NCBI GenBank assembly: GCA_048883105.1
Contig: JBHLQY010000008.1
Coordinates: 1 to 51,846, forward strand
DNA: 51,846 nucleotides
Direction: 5' to 3'
Origin: LW40-45 sp048883105
Lineage (GTDB): Archaea; Asgardarchaeota; Lokiarchaeia; Sigyniarchaeales; SOKP01
The notes below the pieces were generated by a model. The model saw nothing but the letters and a program-made list of their open reading frames with translations. It was not told where the DNA came from and did not search any database. Each line of letters opens with the position of its first letter. Within the stretch, counting starts at the first letter, position 1. Made by a program: the position numbers and the translations under genes. Positions 35,843 to 44,983 of the stretch are shown piece by piece.

Positions 35843-36274
35843 ATGAAAAGTATAAGCTTAACAAAGGCATATATTCAGAATATTGACGATCCTACTAATG
35901 TTAATTTAAATATATCAATATCAGATAAAATATATTTAAAAAATAATCCATATTTATTAGTTATCCAAACGAATCAAGAAAATTGTGCAAGATTAACAAT
36001 TTATCCCGTAAAAGTAAAAAGTCTAATTAAAGTAAGTTTATTTGGTTTAAAAACGTCAGTTAACACAACTTCATATTCAAGCTTATCCAAAACATTCCAA
36101 AAATTTGATATAATCCATACCTCTGGTTTAATAATCAAAGAAAATGAATTATATTATGAATGTTATCTTAATTTAAGTTTATCTGATGTTAAAACTAAAG
36201 TTTTAAAAGTCGCTTTAAATAAGATTAAAAATATATTTAAAGAGATATTAATTGAAGAGATTTGTCTAAAATAA
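35843..36274 (+). CDS. Uncharacterised ACT-like protein in the RNase P gene cluster
   Basis: 143 residues, no firm family. The second half (FQKFDIIHTSGLIIKENE, then a strand LYYECYLNLSL and a long helix ending KEILIEEI) has the beta-alpha-beta rhythm of an ACT domain, but glycine landmarks are few. Serine, lysine and isoleucine-rich, no membrane segment. It starts 49 bases after pop5 and is followed 19 bases later by another unknown gene, so the four genes may be cotranscribed. Function unknown; a link to tRNA processing is suggested by position only. Confidence 0.6.
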   Translation: MKSISLTKAYIQNIDDPTNVNLNISISDKIYLKNNPYLLVIQTNQENCARLTIYPVKVKSLIKVSLFGLKTSVNTTSYSSLSKTFQKFDIIHTSGLIIKENELYYECYLNLSLSDVKTKVLKVALNKIKNIFKEILIEEICLK

Positions 36275-36293
36275 AGTAATAACAGATATTTTC

Positions 36294-36755
36294 ATGAAGC
36301 TTTGGAGAATTATCCTCAAATTTTCGAATGGCATAGATTTTAAGAAAGAACTAGAATTATTCGATGCTAAATCTTATTTTGGGGGATATTTAAAAATTAA
36401 GAGAAGTTATTTTAATGAATTAGCTAAAACAATTAAGATAACAAGAAAATATTCAACAAGTAGAGCAATTGAAAAGGTTATTGGACCAGAAAACGACGAA
36501 GATTGGACATTCAACCCATGGATGCTTTTCATAGTAAAAGATACAGAAAAAAAGAAACCTTTTTGGCTATTTATAAAGAGGGAAAAAGACCTATCCGGTT
36601 CATTAGTAGCAATTGGTCCAAAACCCTATGCTGAATATACCAATAAACAGAACAATTCCGATGCGAGAAGCGAAATAAAACGACTTATAAACTATATTAT
36701 TGCATATTTAAATAAATTTCAATGTTTAATCTTACTCCCTAATTTTCTAAGATAA
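36294..36755 (+). CDS. Hypothetical protein downstream of RNase P genes
   Basis: 153 residues, family not recognised. Alternating strands and helices with conserved-looking aromatic clusters: FGGYLKIKRSYF, DEDWTFNPWMLFIVKD, KKPFWLFIKRE, GPKPYAEY. Basic overall and soluble; the last 20 residues are hydrophobic (YLNKFQCLILLPNFL) but too short and polar for a sure membrane helix. Nineteen bases downstream of the ACT-like gene. Gene reality is supported by ATG start, composition and co-direction. Confidence 0.6.
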   Translation: MKLWRIILKFSNGIDFKKELELFDAKSYFGGYLKIKRSYFNELAKTIKITRKYSTSRAIEKVIGPENDEDWTFNPWMLFIVKDTEKKKPFWLFIKREKDLSGSLVAIGPKPYAEYTNKQNNSDARSEIKRLINYIIAYLNKFQCLILLPNFLR

Positions 36756-37007
36756 ATTTGTGTAAAATGAGATTTTTTAAAAAATTTCGAAAACCACCTT
36801 AAGTCAATTGACTATCCTTTTAAAGAATACTAGAGTTATTTAATAAAGCTTCTATTTCCAAGCTAATGTTAACTAGTTCAAATTATCCTAAATTAAAGAA
36901 GTACATAAGCGTAAATTTGTAAAAATTTAATATTCAAATTAAATTATCATTTTTAACGTGAAAAATAAGGAAAATTAAACAATTTAAAAATAAGTGATTT
37001 ATTAATC

Positions 37008-37823
37008 TTGAAAAAACCAACGGCTAAAATCCTTATTTATTTGCTTATAATTCACATGTTTTTTACTGTATGCTTTCTTATAAATAACAGTTATGCGATT
37101 GTTGTAGATATCGAACCTGATTTTGGAAACGCTCCAGAAATAGACGGCGATATTGATAGATCTAAGAAAGAATGGATAAATGCTACGAAAGAAGAAATTA
37201 GTTTAAGAGGTTTAAGCGTTACTGATAAGGGAATACCAATTAAGTTATGGGTAATGCAAAATAAGTCAAATCTTTATATTTCTATTCAATTTGAGCTTGA
37301 AACACATGAATCTCAAGAATTTGTTGGAATTTTAATTTCCAATAGTAAGGCCGCAAGTAACGAATCTTTTGTAGATGCAAAAATCCTTCAATTTAATGAT
37401 TTAGGAGGGATAAACGAAAAAGACTATTACTTAGATTATTACATTTTAAACGATATATTCTACAAAGATAGAGAATCTAATGGGGAGGCTGCCGCCAAAT
37501 TAGATGGAAAAGAAATCATCTATGAATTCAGAATACCCGTTAATAATTCAGGTGATGATATTAATGATGTATTTTTAGATTTTGGAGAAACTTATGCTTT
37601 TAAAATCGTGTATGGTGAAAATCCTAATTATCCTAATAGCTTTAAAAAAAGTAACATTGTTCTGATTGATATAGAATACCTCCCTAAAGGTGAAGAAAAT
37701 CCATGGATTTTAGTGCACAATATATTAAGTATAATTATTTTTATTGGTCTTGGAGGGCTTTTTGCTTTGTATATCTATAAAATAATTGTAATAAAGAAAA
37801 AAATTAGAAGGGTAACCGAATAA
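37008..37823 (+). CDS. Secreted, membrane-anchored CBM9/DOMON-like protein
   Basis: 271 residues. Residues 1-30 form a signal peptide or anchor: Lys-rich start, hydrophobic ILIYLLIIHMFFTVCFLI, then SYA. The exposed part opens with APEIDGDIDRSKKEW and later IKLWVMQNKSNLYISIQFE, the usual start of a CBM9/DOMON-like beta sandwich, which binds carbohydrate or redox cofactors in other proteins. A C-terminal membrane helix lies at about 240-262, followed by a basic tail (KKKIRRV) that would face the cytosol. TTG at 37008 is the start. The next gene begins after one base and encodes a membrane protein, so the two are probably partners. Ligand unknown. Confidence 0.75.
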   Translation: MKKPTAKILIYLLIIHMFFTVCFLINNSYAIVVDIEPDFGNAPEIDGDIDRSKKEWINATKEEISLRGLSVTDKGIPIKLWVMQNKSNLYISIQFELETHESQEFVGILISNSKAASNESFVDAKILQFNDLGGINEKDYYLDYYILNDIFYKDRESNGEAAAKLDGKEIIYEFRIPVNNSGDDINDVFLDFGETYAFKIVYGENPNYPNSFKKSNIVLIDIEYLPKGEENPWILVHNILSIIIFIGLGGLFALYIYKIIVIKKKIRRVTE

Positions 37824-37824
37824 T

Positions 37825-38253
37825 ATGCCAAAATTTATAAAAGAGCGAAAAAAAGAATCAAAATCAAAAAGGATACCTGATGATAAATTAATATTAAAGT
37901 CTGTAAAAATTTCAGCTATTCTTGCTGGAGTTTTTTTAGTCCTATCGCTGTTCTTTAATGGAACTGAGTGGTTCTTTGAAGGAATAATTATAAGATACGT
38001 AAAAAAAGAGATATATTGGGAAATATTAGACCACACGATTAAAACGAGCGTAATTGTTTTGGAATTCTTTTTTATGATGATTAGCCTAGGAAATTATAAA
38101 GAACTAACAGGAAAACCAGTTAAATTAAAAGAAATTTTATTTTTATTAGGACTTTCCTTGATCCAAACAATTCGTAGTCTTATTGTTTTTATTCTCACAT
38201 TAATTGGTGTGTTTGCTATTCTATTTTATTTATATTTAATTCAAGAGAGTTAA
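37825..38253 (+). CDS. Integral membrane protein, about three TM helices
   Basis: 142 residues. A charged cytosolic N-terminus (about 25 residues of Lys/Glu/Arg) precedes hydrophobic segments at about 30-45, 72-88 and 105-138. No family recognised. One base separates it from the CBM9-like gene upstream; a membrane partner or anchor for that protein is a reasonable inference. Confidence 0.65.
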   Translation: MPKFIKERKKESKSKRIPDDKLILKSVKISAILAGVFLVLSLFFNGTEWFFEGIIIRYVKKEIYWEILDHTIKTSVIVLEFFFMMISLGNYKELTGKPVKLKEILFLLGLSLIQTIRSLIVFILTLIGVFAILFYLYLIQES

Positions 38254-38296
38254 AGATAAATAAAAGATTTTTTAATAATTCTTAAAGCCCTTAATC

Positions 38297-39037
38297 ATGA
38301 AAACGGATCTTATATGCATTGGGCACCGTGGGACGAGAATAAATTTTGACGAAAATACGTTCCATGCTTTCGATAAAGCTATAAAAAATGGAGCAGATTA
38401 TATAGAATTTGATGTACGAAAAACAAAAGATAAAAAATTAGTAATAATCCACGATCCTTCTCTAAATAGAACTACGACAGGTTCGGGGTTAGTAAAGGAT
38501 TTTTATTATGATGAAATAAAGAGATTTAAGACAAAAACTAATAAGGAGCAGATTCCACTTTTAATAGCAGTTCTTGATAAATTTAAAGGTAATACTAAGT
38601 TTATGATTGATTTAAAAGAGGATAATATAAGTGAACAAGTACTTAAATTAGTGAATGAAAGAGATTTATTACAAGATTGTGTAATCAGTGGAAGAAATCT
38701 AAAAAATTTAAAATTAATTAAAAATGCATTTCCGAGGTGCAATATATGCTATAATATTACTAAGGGAAGGGATTTAACAATTCAAGAATTTATAACATTT
38801 GGTCAACAAAAATTCCCTTTTAAAATTGATATGATTAGTCTGAGATCAACCTTGGTATCCAATAAATTTATAGAGATTTGCAAAAAAAACAATATTTTAT
38901 CTTTATCATGGGATTTTTTTCGCTACGTTAAACCCGTAGATAAGATTAAATCTTTAATAAAACAGGGAATTAATGGAATTCTCTTCGATGATTACAAAAA
39001 TATCCCTATAATTAAGCAGTGGTTAGAAACGTATTAA
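38297..39037 (+). CDS. Glycerophosphodiester phosphodiesterase family protein
   Basis: 246-residue GDPD TIM barrel hydrolysing glycerophosphodiesters to glycerol phosphate and an alcohol. Catalytic and metal residues are in place: His10-Arg11 in GHRG, Glu37 and Asp39 in YIEFDVR, His52 in IIHDPSLNRTT. No signal peptide, so cytosolic. Length normal. Its stop overlaps the convergent rqcH-like gene by four bases. Confidence 0.92.
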   Translation: MKTDLICIGHRGTRINFDENTFHAFDKAIKNGADYIEFDVRKTKDKKLVIIHDPSLNRTTTGSGLVKDFYYDEIKRFKTKTNKEQIPLLIAVLDKFKGNTKFMIDLKEDNISEQVLKLVNERDLLQDCVISGRNLKNLKLIKNAFPRCNICYNITKGRDLTIQEFITFGQQKFPFKIDMISLRSTLVSNKFIEICKKNNILSLSWDFFRYVKPVDKIKSLIKQGINGILFDDYKNIPIIKQWLETY

Positions 39038-41088
39038 TTTTTTGATTCTATTATCGATGAGCCGGTTGGAAGACTCAATATAATCTCATCAATAGATAAT
39101 AATTTTATCCATTTTTTCATACTCTTTTCAGAGTTTTTAAGAAAGTAGTTTCTAATTTCTTTTGCTAATTTACCTTTTGACAACCCAGTTTTTGATGGTT
39201 TTATAATAATAGTGTTGTCTGATTGCTCCATAATAGCATTTTTTGGGCCAGACAATATTTTCGGATAATATTTTTTTATGCTAGCGCCTGAATTAATTTC
39301 TATCTCAACTAATTTTAAGCCTATTGCTAATTCAATTTTAGCGTTTTTTACAAATTTTTTCTTACCAGTTATTATAAATGATCCCTTTGGTAAATACTCA
39401 CCAGAAGGTGGACTTCTAGAGACTTGTGATGGTAAAACATAAAATACATCAACAACGCCCCAGTTCTCTTTCCACGCTCGAGAAAAACTTGCTACAAAAT
39501 CTGCTGCTTCCAGAATGGTTCGTTCTGGAAATATTTTATTTTCAGGATTTTTTATAACTATTAAAGGGGAACCTGGAAAATCTGTATGAAATGCTAAATC
39601 ATTCTGATCCAAATATCTCTTAAATATAAGTTCATTAGAGCTAGCATCTCTGCCCCCTATTACTAAAAATCCGTTTGAAGATCTAAACCATCTGAATTTC
39701 TCAAACCATTTTTTTTTTGGCTTCTTAATTAAAAAATCAATTTCAGTTTCTACTGAATCCTTTTTTAGTTTTAACTTCTCAATGTTTAGTTTTGTTTTTT
39801 CAATTGCAGTAACAGTTCCTCTGATTTTTTTTTCTGCTTTTTTTCCTTTCTCATAAATTACATTCGCATTTTCTCCAATACTTTTGTTCAAATCTAAATA
39901 TATCTCGTCATCGTTAATTTTTATAACAACCAGCTTAGTTGATGGAATTATTTTTTTAAAGAATTCTGTTCCATCTAATTTTTCGAGCTTGGCTTTTTGT
40001 AATTTATCATTAATTTCCTCCCATTTATACCCCTTTGACTTAGCAGTTGTTATAACATTTATTAACTTTTCTAAAGGTTTGAAATGGGTATAAATAAAAT
40101 CACCATGTTCATAATATTTTTTCTTCTTTAGTTTAAGTTCTTCCAAGTATTCTTCTTGATTTTTTAAAATTTTTTTCTGTGTTTTAATTTTTTCTTTAAT
40201 TTTTTCGTCACTTGGTTTCATTATAGTTTCAGAGTCTATTTTCGAATAGAAGCTATCAACAGCGTTATTAAATGAATCAAAATCACGCTTTTTAAATTCA
40301 TTAAACATTTCTAATTCAAAAGGGAAAACATATTGCTCTGTTCCAACATCATCTATAACGATATGGGCGTTAATATTACCAAAAAGCAACTGATTTCTTA
40401 AGGTTTTAAATGATTTGAATAGTTTATCAATATCTGTGTCATGCAAATCTTTTCCATTTAAATTTTTATCAATTTCAGCTTTATAACATATTTCCTCACC
40501 GTATAACCCTGCTATATTTATATTTCTTGCCAAATTTTTAACAACTTCAACATCGGTGCTTTTAATTAGTTCTTTAAACTCGTTTTTATTTAATGTTAAA
40601 AAATCTTTACCTTTAGACTTAGGAAAAAGATATACCTTTCTAGCTAAGATGTCTCTATCCTTAAATTTTTTATATTTTTTTGCGACTTTTATTATGTTTT
40701 TTTCATCAACAAGAATGAAATTTCCTTTATTAAAGAGTTCTATTATTAGTTTCCAAGGTTCCGTATTAGTATTATGTAATTCAAAGATTACAATTCTATC
40801 AAAGTTATGTTGAAAAATCCTTAAAATTCGTCTATTTTTTAACAATTTCCTTAAAGATATTATATATTGAGATGGATATTTAGGAATGGGGTAATCATAT
40901 TCTGTTAAATTTATCCTAGCGTCGCTTTTAATTATTAAATTCTTTTTTCCTTCGTATGTATTTAGTTTTAATATCAATAAATCTTCAATCTCATACACGT
41001 TCGAAATTGTGGAATTCTTTAGTATTTGGTCAAGTTCCTTCGTTATTGCGAATACATCGACATTTGTAAATAATCTCATTATTTTCAT
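39034..41088 (-). CDS. rqcH: NEMF/Rqc2/RqcH ribosome quality-control protein
   Basis: 684 residues. It binds stalled large ribosomal subunits with peptidyl-tRNA and recruits tRNA for C-terminal tailing. Layout: NFACT-N (1 to about 200), helix-hairpin-helix region, coiled coil (about 290-440) and NFACT-R (FEKFRWFRSSNGFLVIGGRD, about 460-590, with FHTDFPGSPLIVIKNP). Asp97-Arg98 in HNFDRIVIFEL correspond to the Asp-Arg pair needed for tailing in bacterial RqcH, so the archaeal protein probably retains activity. The NFACT-C domain of eukaryotic NEMF is absent. Divergent from the EMC6-like gene, 72 bases apart. Confidence 0.92.
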   Translation of the reverse strand: MKIMRLFTNVDVFAITKELDQILKNSTISNVYEIEDLLILKLNTYEGKKNLIIKSDARINLTEYDYPIPKYPSQYIISLRKLLKNRRILRIFQHNFDRIVIFELHNTNTEPWKLIIELFNKGNFILVDEKNIIKVAKKYKKFKDRDILARKVYLFPKSKGKDFLTLNKNEFKELIKSTDVEVVKNLARNINIAGLYGEEICYKAEIDKNLNGKDLHDTDIDKLFKSFKTLRNQLLFGNINAHIVIDDVGTEQYVFPFELEMFNEFKKRDFDSFNNAVDSFYSKIDSETIMKPSDEKIKEKIKTQKKILKNQEEYLEELKLKKKKYYEHGDFIYTHFKPLEKLINVITTAKSKGYKWEEINDKLQKAKLEKLDGTEFFKKIIPSTKLVVIKINDDEIYLDLNKSIGENANVIYEKGKKAEKKIRGTVTAIEKTKLNIEKLKLKKDSVETEIDFLIKKPKKKWFEKFRWFRSSNGFLVIGGRDASSNELIFKRYLDQNDLAFHTDFPGSPLIVIKNPENKIFPERTILEAADFVASFSRAWKENWGVVDVFYVLPSQVSRSPPSGEYLPKGSFIITGKKKFVKNAKIELAIGLKLVEIEINSGASIKKYYPKILSGPKNAIMEQSDNTIIIKPSKTGLSKGKLAKEIRNYFLKNSEKSMKKWIKLLSIDEIILSLPTGSSIIESKN

Positions 41089-41160
41089 TTATTACCGTCT
41101 TTTTTTTAATTCCATGTTGTATAATGATTTTTATAATAATAATTATTTATAATAATAATC

Positions 41161-41598
41161 ATGGCGTCCAAGAAAAAGCGCGCTAAAAAGTTCGATGTTC
41201 GTAAAAAACGAGCAAAGATATTAAAAGAGAGAGAAAAACAGCAACCAAAAGTAGAGCGGGAAGAACAAGAAATAAAAAAGAAATTTAAAACAGAAAAAGA
41301 AGAAAAATTGGAGATTAGATTAGCAAAAGAGACAAAATTATATTGGATCAGGGCAGCGACAGGCGCATTGAGTGCGATAATAGGAACTTTAATAGGTCTA
41401 AAAAGTTGGTGGCTTTTTATTTGGATGTTAAGCTTTTGGTTCGGTTTTCCGTTTTTGGTGAGTTTTATCATTTTAAGGTATGAATATAATAAAGAAGAAT
41501 GGGATTGGAAAAATATAATTAAGCCAGGTATAGGGATTTACTTCTTTTTGTTTATGATATTTGCAATACTAATTCATACATTACAAGTAATAGCATAA
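41161..41598 (+). CDS. EMC6-like small membrane protein (candidate)
   Basis: 145 residues. The first 55 are highly charged (Lys/Arg/Glu) and cytosolic, probably helical. Three membrane helices follow at about 62-80, 84-105 and 120-143. The first, YWIRAATGALSAIIGTLIGL, resembles the EMC6 signature in which an Arg precedes a small-residue-rich helix (RTSVSALSG...AGILGLTG). EMC6 is a core subunit of the eukaryotic ER membrane insertase, and archaeal relatives are known. The resemblance is short, so this remains a candidate. Short leader; the divergent neighbour is rqcH. Confidence 0.6.
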   Translation: MASKKKRAKKFDVRKKRAKILKEREKQQPKVEREEQEIKKKFKTEKEEKLEIRLAKETKLYWIRAATGALSAIIGTLIGLKSWWLFIWMLSFWFGFPFLVSFIILRYEYNKEEWDWKNIIKPGIGIYFFLFMIFAILIHTLQVIA

Positions 41599-41604
41599 TT
41601 GATA

Positions 41605-42111
41605 TTATAATTGAATTCTTTGCTTTACTTTTTTTTCAATTTTTTCTTTAGAAATGAAAATAATCTCGTCCAACTTATAAATACGGTTGCAATAGGCACA
41701 TTGAATTTTTAGGGGCTTCTCCTCTAAGACTAAGAATTCTGTATCAATAGGTTCTTTTTGTGAATTTGTAATACAAGTTATATTTTGACAGACAATTAAT
41801 TTTTTTATTACTTCTGGAATTTTCACTTTTTTCTTTTCAATGACCTTATAATCTTCTATTAAAGAGATCGTTGCGTTTGGTGATAGAATAGAAATTTGTT
41901 GCATCTGAATTTCATTAAGAAAAAGATTCTCAATTTTAATTAGATCCTTTTTAGTTAACTTTTTCGAAGGAACATTTATTCCTATTGTCATTAGATCTGG
42001 CGATTCTGCTAATCCTGTGAGAGCTAAAATAGTTAAAGCATATCCAGAGTCAATATGGTCAATAACTGTTCCCTTTCGTATTTTTTCGATTTTTAATTTA
42101 TCTTCAAACAT
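41605..42111 (-). CDS. pyrI: Aspartate carbamoyltransferase regulatory chain
   Basis: 168 residues. Allosteric chain of the pyrimidine-pathway enzyme ATCase. The N-terminal nucleotide-binding domain contains GTVIDHIDSGYAL and IGINVPS; the C-terminal zinc domain has four cysteines in the usual pattern: Cys108 and Cys113 (CQNITC), Cys138 and Cys141 (CAYC). Normal length apart from a slightly longer C-terminus. The catalytic gene pyrB is usually adjacent in archaea but is not in this window, so the pair is split. Confidence 0.93.
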   Translation of the reverse strand: MFEDKLKIEKIRKGTVIDHIDSGYALTILALTGLAESPDLMTIGINVPSKKLTKKDLIKIENLFLNEIQMQQISILSPNATISLIEDYKVIEKKKVKIPEVIKKLIVCQNITCITNSQKEPIDTEFLVLEEKPLKIQCAYCNRIYKLDEIIFISKEKIEKKVKQRIQL

Positions 42112-42151
42112 TTCTAATCAATAAAATTATTGTATTTATTTCAAAAAAATT

Positions 42152-43246
42152 TTACTCCCCAATGAGGATTGCTATAATAAATAAAACAGAGGTAACAAGA
42201 AAATTAAAACTTAAATTATCATCTACTTCTAAATCTAAGTAGTCCAATAAGCCAATAGTAAATGCTCCAATTAAGGGTATTAAAAAAAAAAATAAAAGAC
42301 TTAAAATAAAAAATCCACTTAATATGATTAGAAAAATAATTCCTGAAAAATAAGATATGAGAAGTCCAGCAAATAATCCAATATAAGTTTTGTTTGTGTC
42401 CCGAATATTTTTATATTTAGTTCCTATTGTTCTTCCAATTAAATTAGAAGCAATATCCCCAAAAATAGCCATCGTCATTGAAGCACATATTATCAAAGGT
42501 CCAATTGGTTGGAATAATCCAAACAATATTATTATTGAAAAACATCCAACCGCCATGGATATCTGAGGACCTAATCTCATATGATAACGCTCTTTTTCTT
42601 TTAATATCTGATTAACGGGTTTTAAAGGATATTGTTCTGGTTTTAGAATTCTCACAAAATCAGCAGTTAGTAATCCAATTAATGAAATTCCTACAAGGAA
42701 CACTACCAGATACTGTGTGAAGATCATTTTGTCTTTTTCGATGTTATATATTGAAAAAAAGATGTCAGATATAAATCCTGGTGCGAAATCTAAAAGGTAT
42801 ACAAAAAAATTTTGTACTATGAAACCAAGCGTAAAATAAAACAAAATTATTGCTAATACTACTAGATGTGTTAATTTTCTATAAATATCATATTTTAGTG
42901 GTAATTCTTTTGATGAATCTTGTTTAAAATTTTTAAAGATTTCTTTTCCTTTTTTAATTTTTCTTTTTTCACGGAGGATTAAAATATAAAATATGGGTAA
43001 AAATACAATGATATAACTTAACATTAATATATCAAAGGGAAAAACAATAAAATCAATTTTAAGGTGCCTTATATTGCTTACTATTAATAAATTAATTGAT
43101 ATTGATGTGATCAAAACTAAAGAGTTGGCCAAGTCATCGATAAAAGCTTCTTTTTCACCTTTTTTTTTAGCCAAAAAGGTGATATATAGCATAATTGATG
43201 CGTAAAAATATAAAAAGCAGACAATAATAAAAGAGAATATGTTCAA
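42152..43246 (-). CDS. Polyprenol/dolichol kinase or CDP-diglyceride synthase-like membrane protein
   Basis: 364 residues with about nine hydrophobic helices. DIYRKLTHLVVL resembles the E/RK-x2-H motif of the dolichol/phytol kinase group (SEC59, VTE5), and the C-terminal ASMTMAIFGDIASNLIGRTIGTKY followed by NKTYIGLFAGLL matches their GD-x-AS-x2-GR-x-G and KT-x-G segments, shared also with CDP-archaeol synthases. A role in isoprenoid lipid phosphorylation or archaeal lipid head-group activation is likely. An N-terminal extension of about 100 residues adds helices. Starts after the T-tract ending trpB. Confidence 0.75.
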   Translation of the reverse strand: MNIFSFIIVCFLYFYASIMLYITFLAKKKGEKEAFIDDLANSLVLITSISINLLIVSNIRHLKIDFIVFPFDILMLSYIIVFLPIFYILILREKRKIKKGKEIFKNFKQDSSKELPLKYDIYRKLTHLVVLAIILFYFTLGFIVQNFFVYLLDFAPGFISDIFFSIYNIEKDKMIFTQYLVVFLVGISLIGLLTADFVRILKPEQYPLKPVNQILKEKERYHMRLGPQISMAVGCFSIIILFGLFQPIGPLIICASMTMAIFGDIASNLIGRTIGTKYKNIRDTNKTYIGLFAGLLISYFSGIIFLIILSGFFILSLLFFFLIPLIGAFTIGLLDYLDLEVDDNLSFNFLVTSVLFIIAILIGE

Positions 43247-43327
43247 TAATTACCAAACTCTTAAGATTAATAATAAATTAAATTTACTCTCTAATTTTAA
43301 AATTTTGATTTAATAAAAACAAAGATT

Positions 43328-43353
43328 TTAAAAAAAAATAAAAAAAAAAAAAA
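43328..43353 (-). terminator. T-tract terminator of the trpB2 gene
   Basis: Immediately after the trpB stop the minus strand is an almost pure run of T (A-rich on the plus strand at 43330-43353) without hairpin, the form of intrinsic archaeal terminators. Confidence 0.55.
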
Positions 43354-44766
43354 TTAAAATTGAGATTCATCGATATTTGGCATTTCAGGAGATGTTAAAG
43401 CTTTCTGAATTTCCATTGTCGGCAATTCATAGTCTCGCAAATCGCCAGTCATATATTCCTTATAAGCCAATAAATCAAAAAAGCCATGGCCACTAAAGTT
43501 AAATAAAATTGCTTTTTTTTCGTTGTTTTCTTTAGCTTTTAATGCTTGATCAATTGCCTCTTTTACAGCATGGGCTGTTTCAGGTGCTGGAAGGATTCCT
43601 TCAGTTCTTGTAAACTGAAGTCCTGCCTCTATTACTTCAGTTTGATGATGCATAGTTGATGAAATTACCTTATTGTTATGTAAAATTGAAACAATAGGAG
43701 CCATTCCATGATATCTTAATCCTCCTGAGTGAATTGGACTTGGAATAAATGTATGTCCCAACGTGTGCATTTTTACTATAGGTCCTTTCATAGAAGTATC
43801 TCCAAAATCCCATCTATATTCTCCTTTACAAACACTTGGACATGCTCGTGGTTCCACACCTATTATTTCTACATCGGGGAGTGTTCCATATAATTTGTCT
43901 CTGGCAAAAGGAATCATTAAACCTGAGAAATTAGAACCGCCTCCCATACATCCAATTACAACATCAGGCTTCACTCCAATTTTGTTAAGTTGTATCTTTG
44001 CCTCTTGACCCACAATTGTTTGATGCAATAAAACAAAGTTTACAACGCTTCCAAGAGAATATCGTATAGTATCACCTCTTAAACTGTGTTCTAGTGCTTC
44101 AGATATGGCGATTCCTAAACTACCAGGGTGTTCTGGGTCTTTTTCTAGAAAAGCGCTTCCAGATTCAGTATTTTTCGAAGGACTTGCATGAACTTCAGCA
44201 TTATAAGACCTCATTAAAATTTTCCTCCCTGGTTTTTGAATAAAACTTGCTCGAACCATATAGACAGTACATTTAATTCCAAATAAATTACATCCGTAAG
44301 AAAGTCCAGAACCCCATTGTCCAGCGCCTGTTTCTGTTACCAACTCTTTGAGTCCATCTTTTTTAGCATAGTAAGCTTGGGCTAAAGCTGTATTTGGCTT
44401 ATGTGAGCCTGTAGGCGAGTAAGATTCGTTTTTATAGAAAATTTTTATATCGTCTCCTTCTATTCCTAATGCTTTTTCTAAGCCTAAAGCACGATGGAGT
44501 GGAGAGGGCCTATATGTTTTTGCAAATATCTCCCTTAATTCATTTGGGATGGGAATGACAGGTTCTTGAGATACTTCTTGGAGCACACATTCTTTAGGAA
44601 AGATTGCAAAAGCCATCTCTGGTGGTGCTGGTCTTCCATCCATCGGATTGACTAAGGGCGTCATAGGGGAGGGCAAATCAGGTAATATATTAATCCATTC
44701 TTTAGGTACTTCACTTGGTTGCAATAAAATTCTAGAGTTAAAATAATCCACCATTGTAATTACCAT
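43354..44766 (-). CDS. trpB2: Tryptophan synthase beta chain, TrpB2 type
   Basis: PLP enzyme of 470 residues joining indole with serine. PLP lysine Lys123 in PTGSHKPNTA, TETGAGQWG and the phosphate loop MGGGSNFSG are clear. Extended N-terminus (about 50 residues more than TrpB1), RPSPLHRA, and the long segment with SEALEHSLRGDTIRYSLGSVVNFVLLHQT identify the TrpB2 branch, which does not need a tightly bound alpha subunit. No trpA or other trp genes nearby, so it may act in indole salvage. Followed by a T-tract terminator. Confidence 0.93.
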   Translation of the reverse strand: MVITMVDYFNSRILLQPSEVPKEWINILPDLPSPMTPLVNPMDGRPAPPEMAFAIFPKECVLQEVSQEPVIPIPNELREIFAKTYRPSPLHRALGLEKALGIEGDDIKIFYKNESYSPTGSHKPNTALAQAYYAKKDGLKELVTETGAGQWGSGLSYGCNLFGIKCTVYMVRASFIQKPGRKILMRSYNAEVHASPSKNTESGSAFLEKDPEHPGSLGIAISEALEHSLRGDTIRYSLGSVVNFVLLHQTIVGQEAKIQLNKIGVKPDVVIGCMGGGSNFSGLMIPFARDKLYGTLPDVEIIGVEPRACPSVCKGEYRWDFGDTSMKGPIVKMHTLGHTFIPSPIHSGGLRYHGMAPIVSILHNNKVISSTMHHQTEVIEAGLQFTRTEGILPAPETAHAVKEAIDQALKAKENNEKKAILFNFSGHGFFDLLAYKEYMTGDLRDYELPTMEIQKALTSPEMPNIDESQF

Positions 44767-44983
44767 TTATTTTGTATATTTCCACATTTTAATGTGTATC
44801 GTTATATTATTGGAGATCAATAGTTATTAACGCACGTTTAGTAATATGAATTTAATAGTTTATACAAATTAAAAAAGTATTAGAAATGAGATCGATGTGA
44901 TAGAATTATATCAACACGCAGAAAAAATAGCTACAAACAAATTAGTTTGCAAATTAATAGAAAATTAATCTAATTTAATGGAA

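Noticed and set aside
44896..44967. GTG-started 23-codon frame between trpB2 and the Roadblock gene
   Set aside because: Too short, no ribosome site, no recognisable motif; could be chance or the remnant of a gene.
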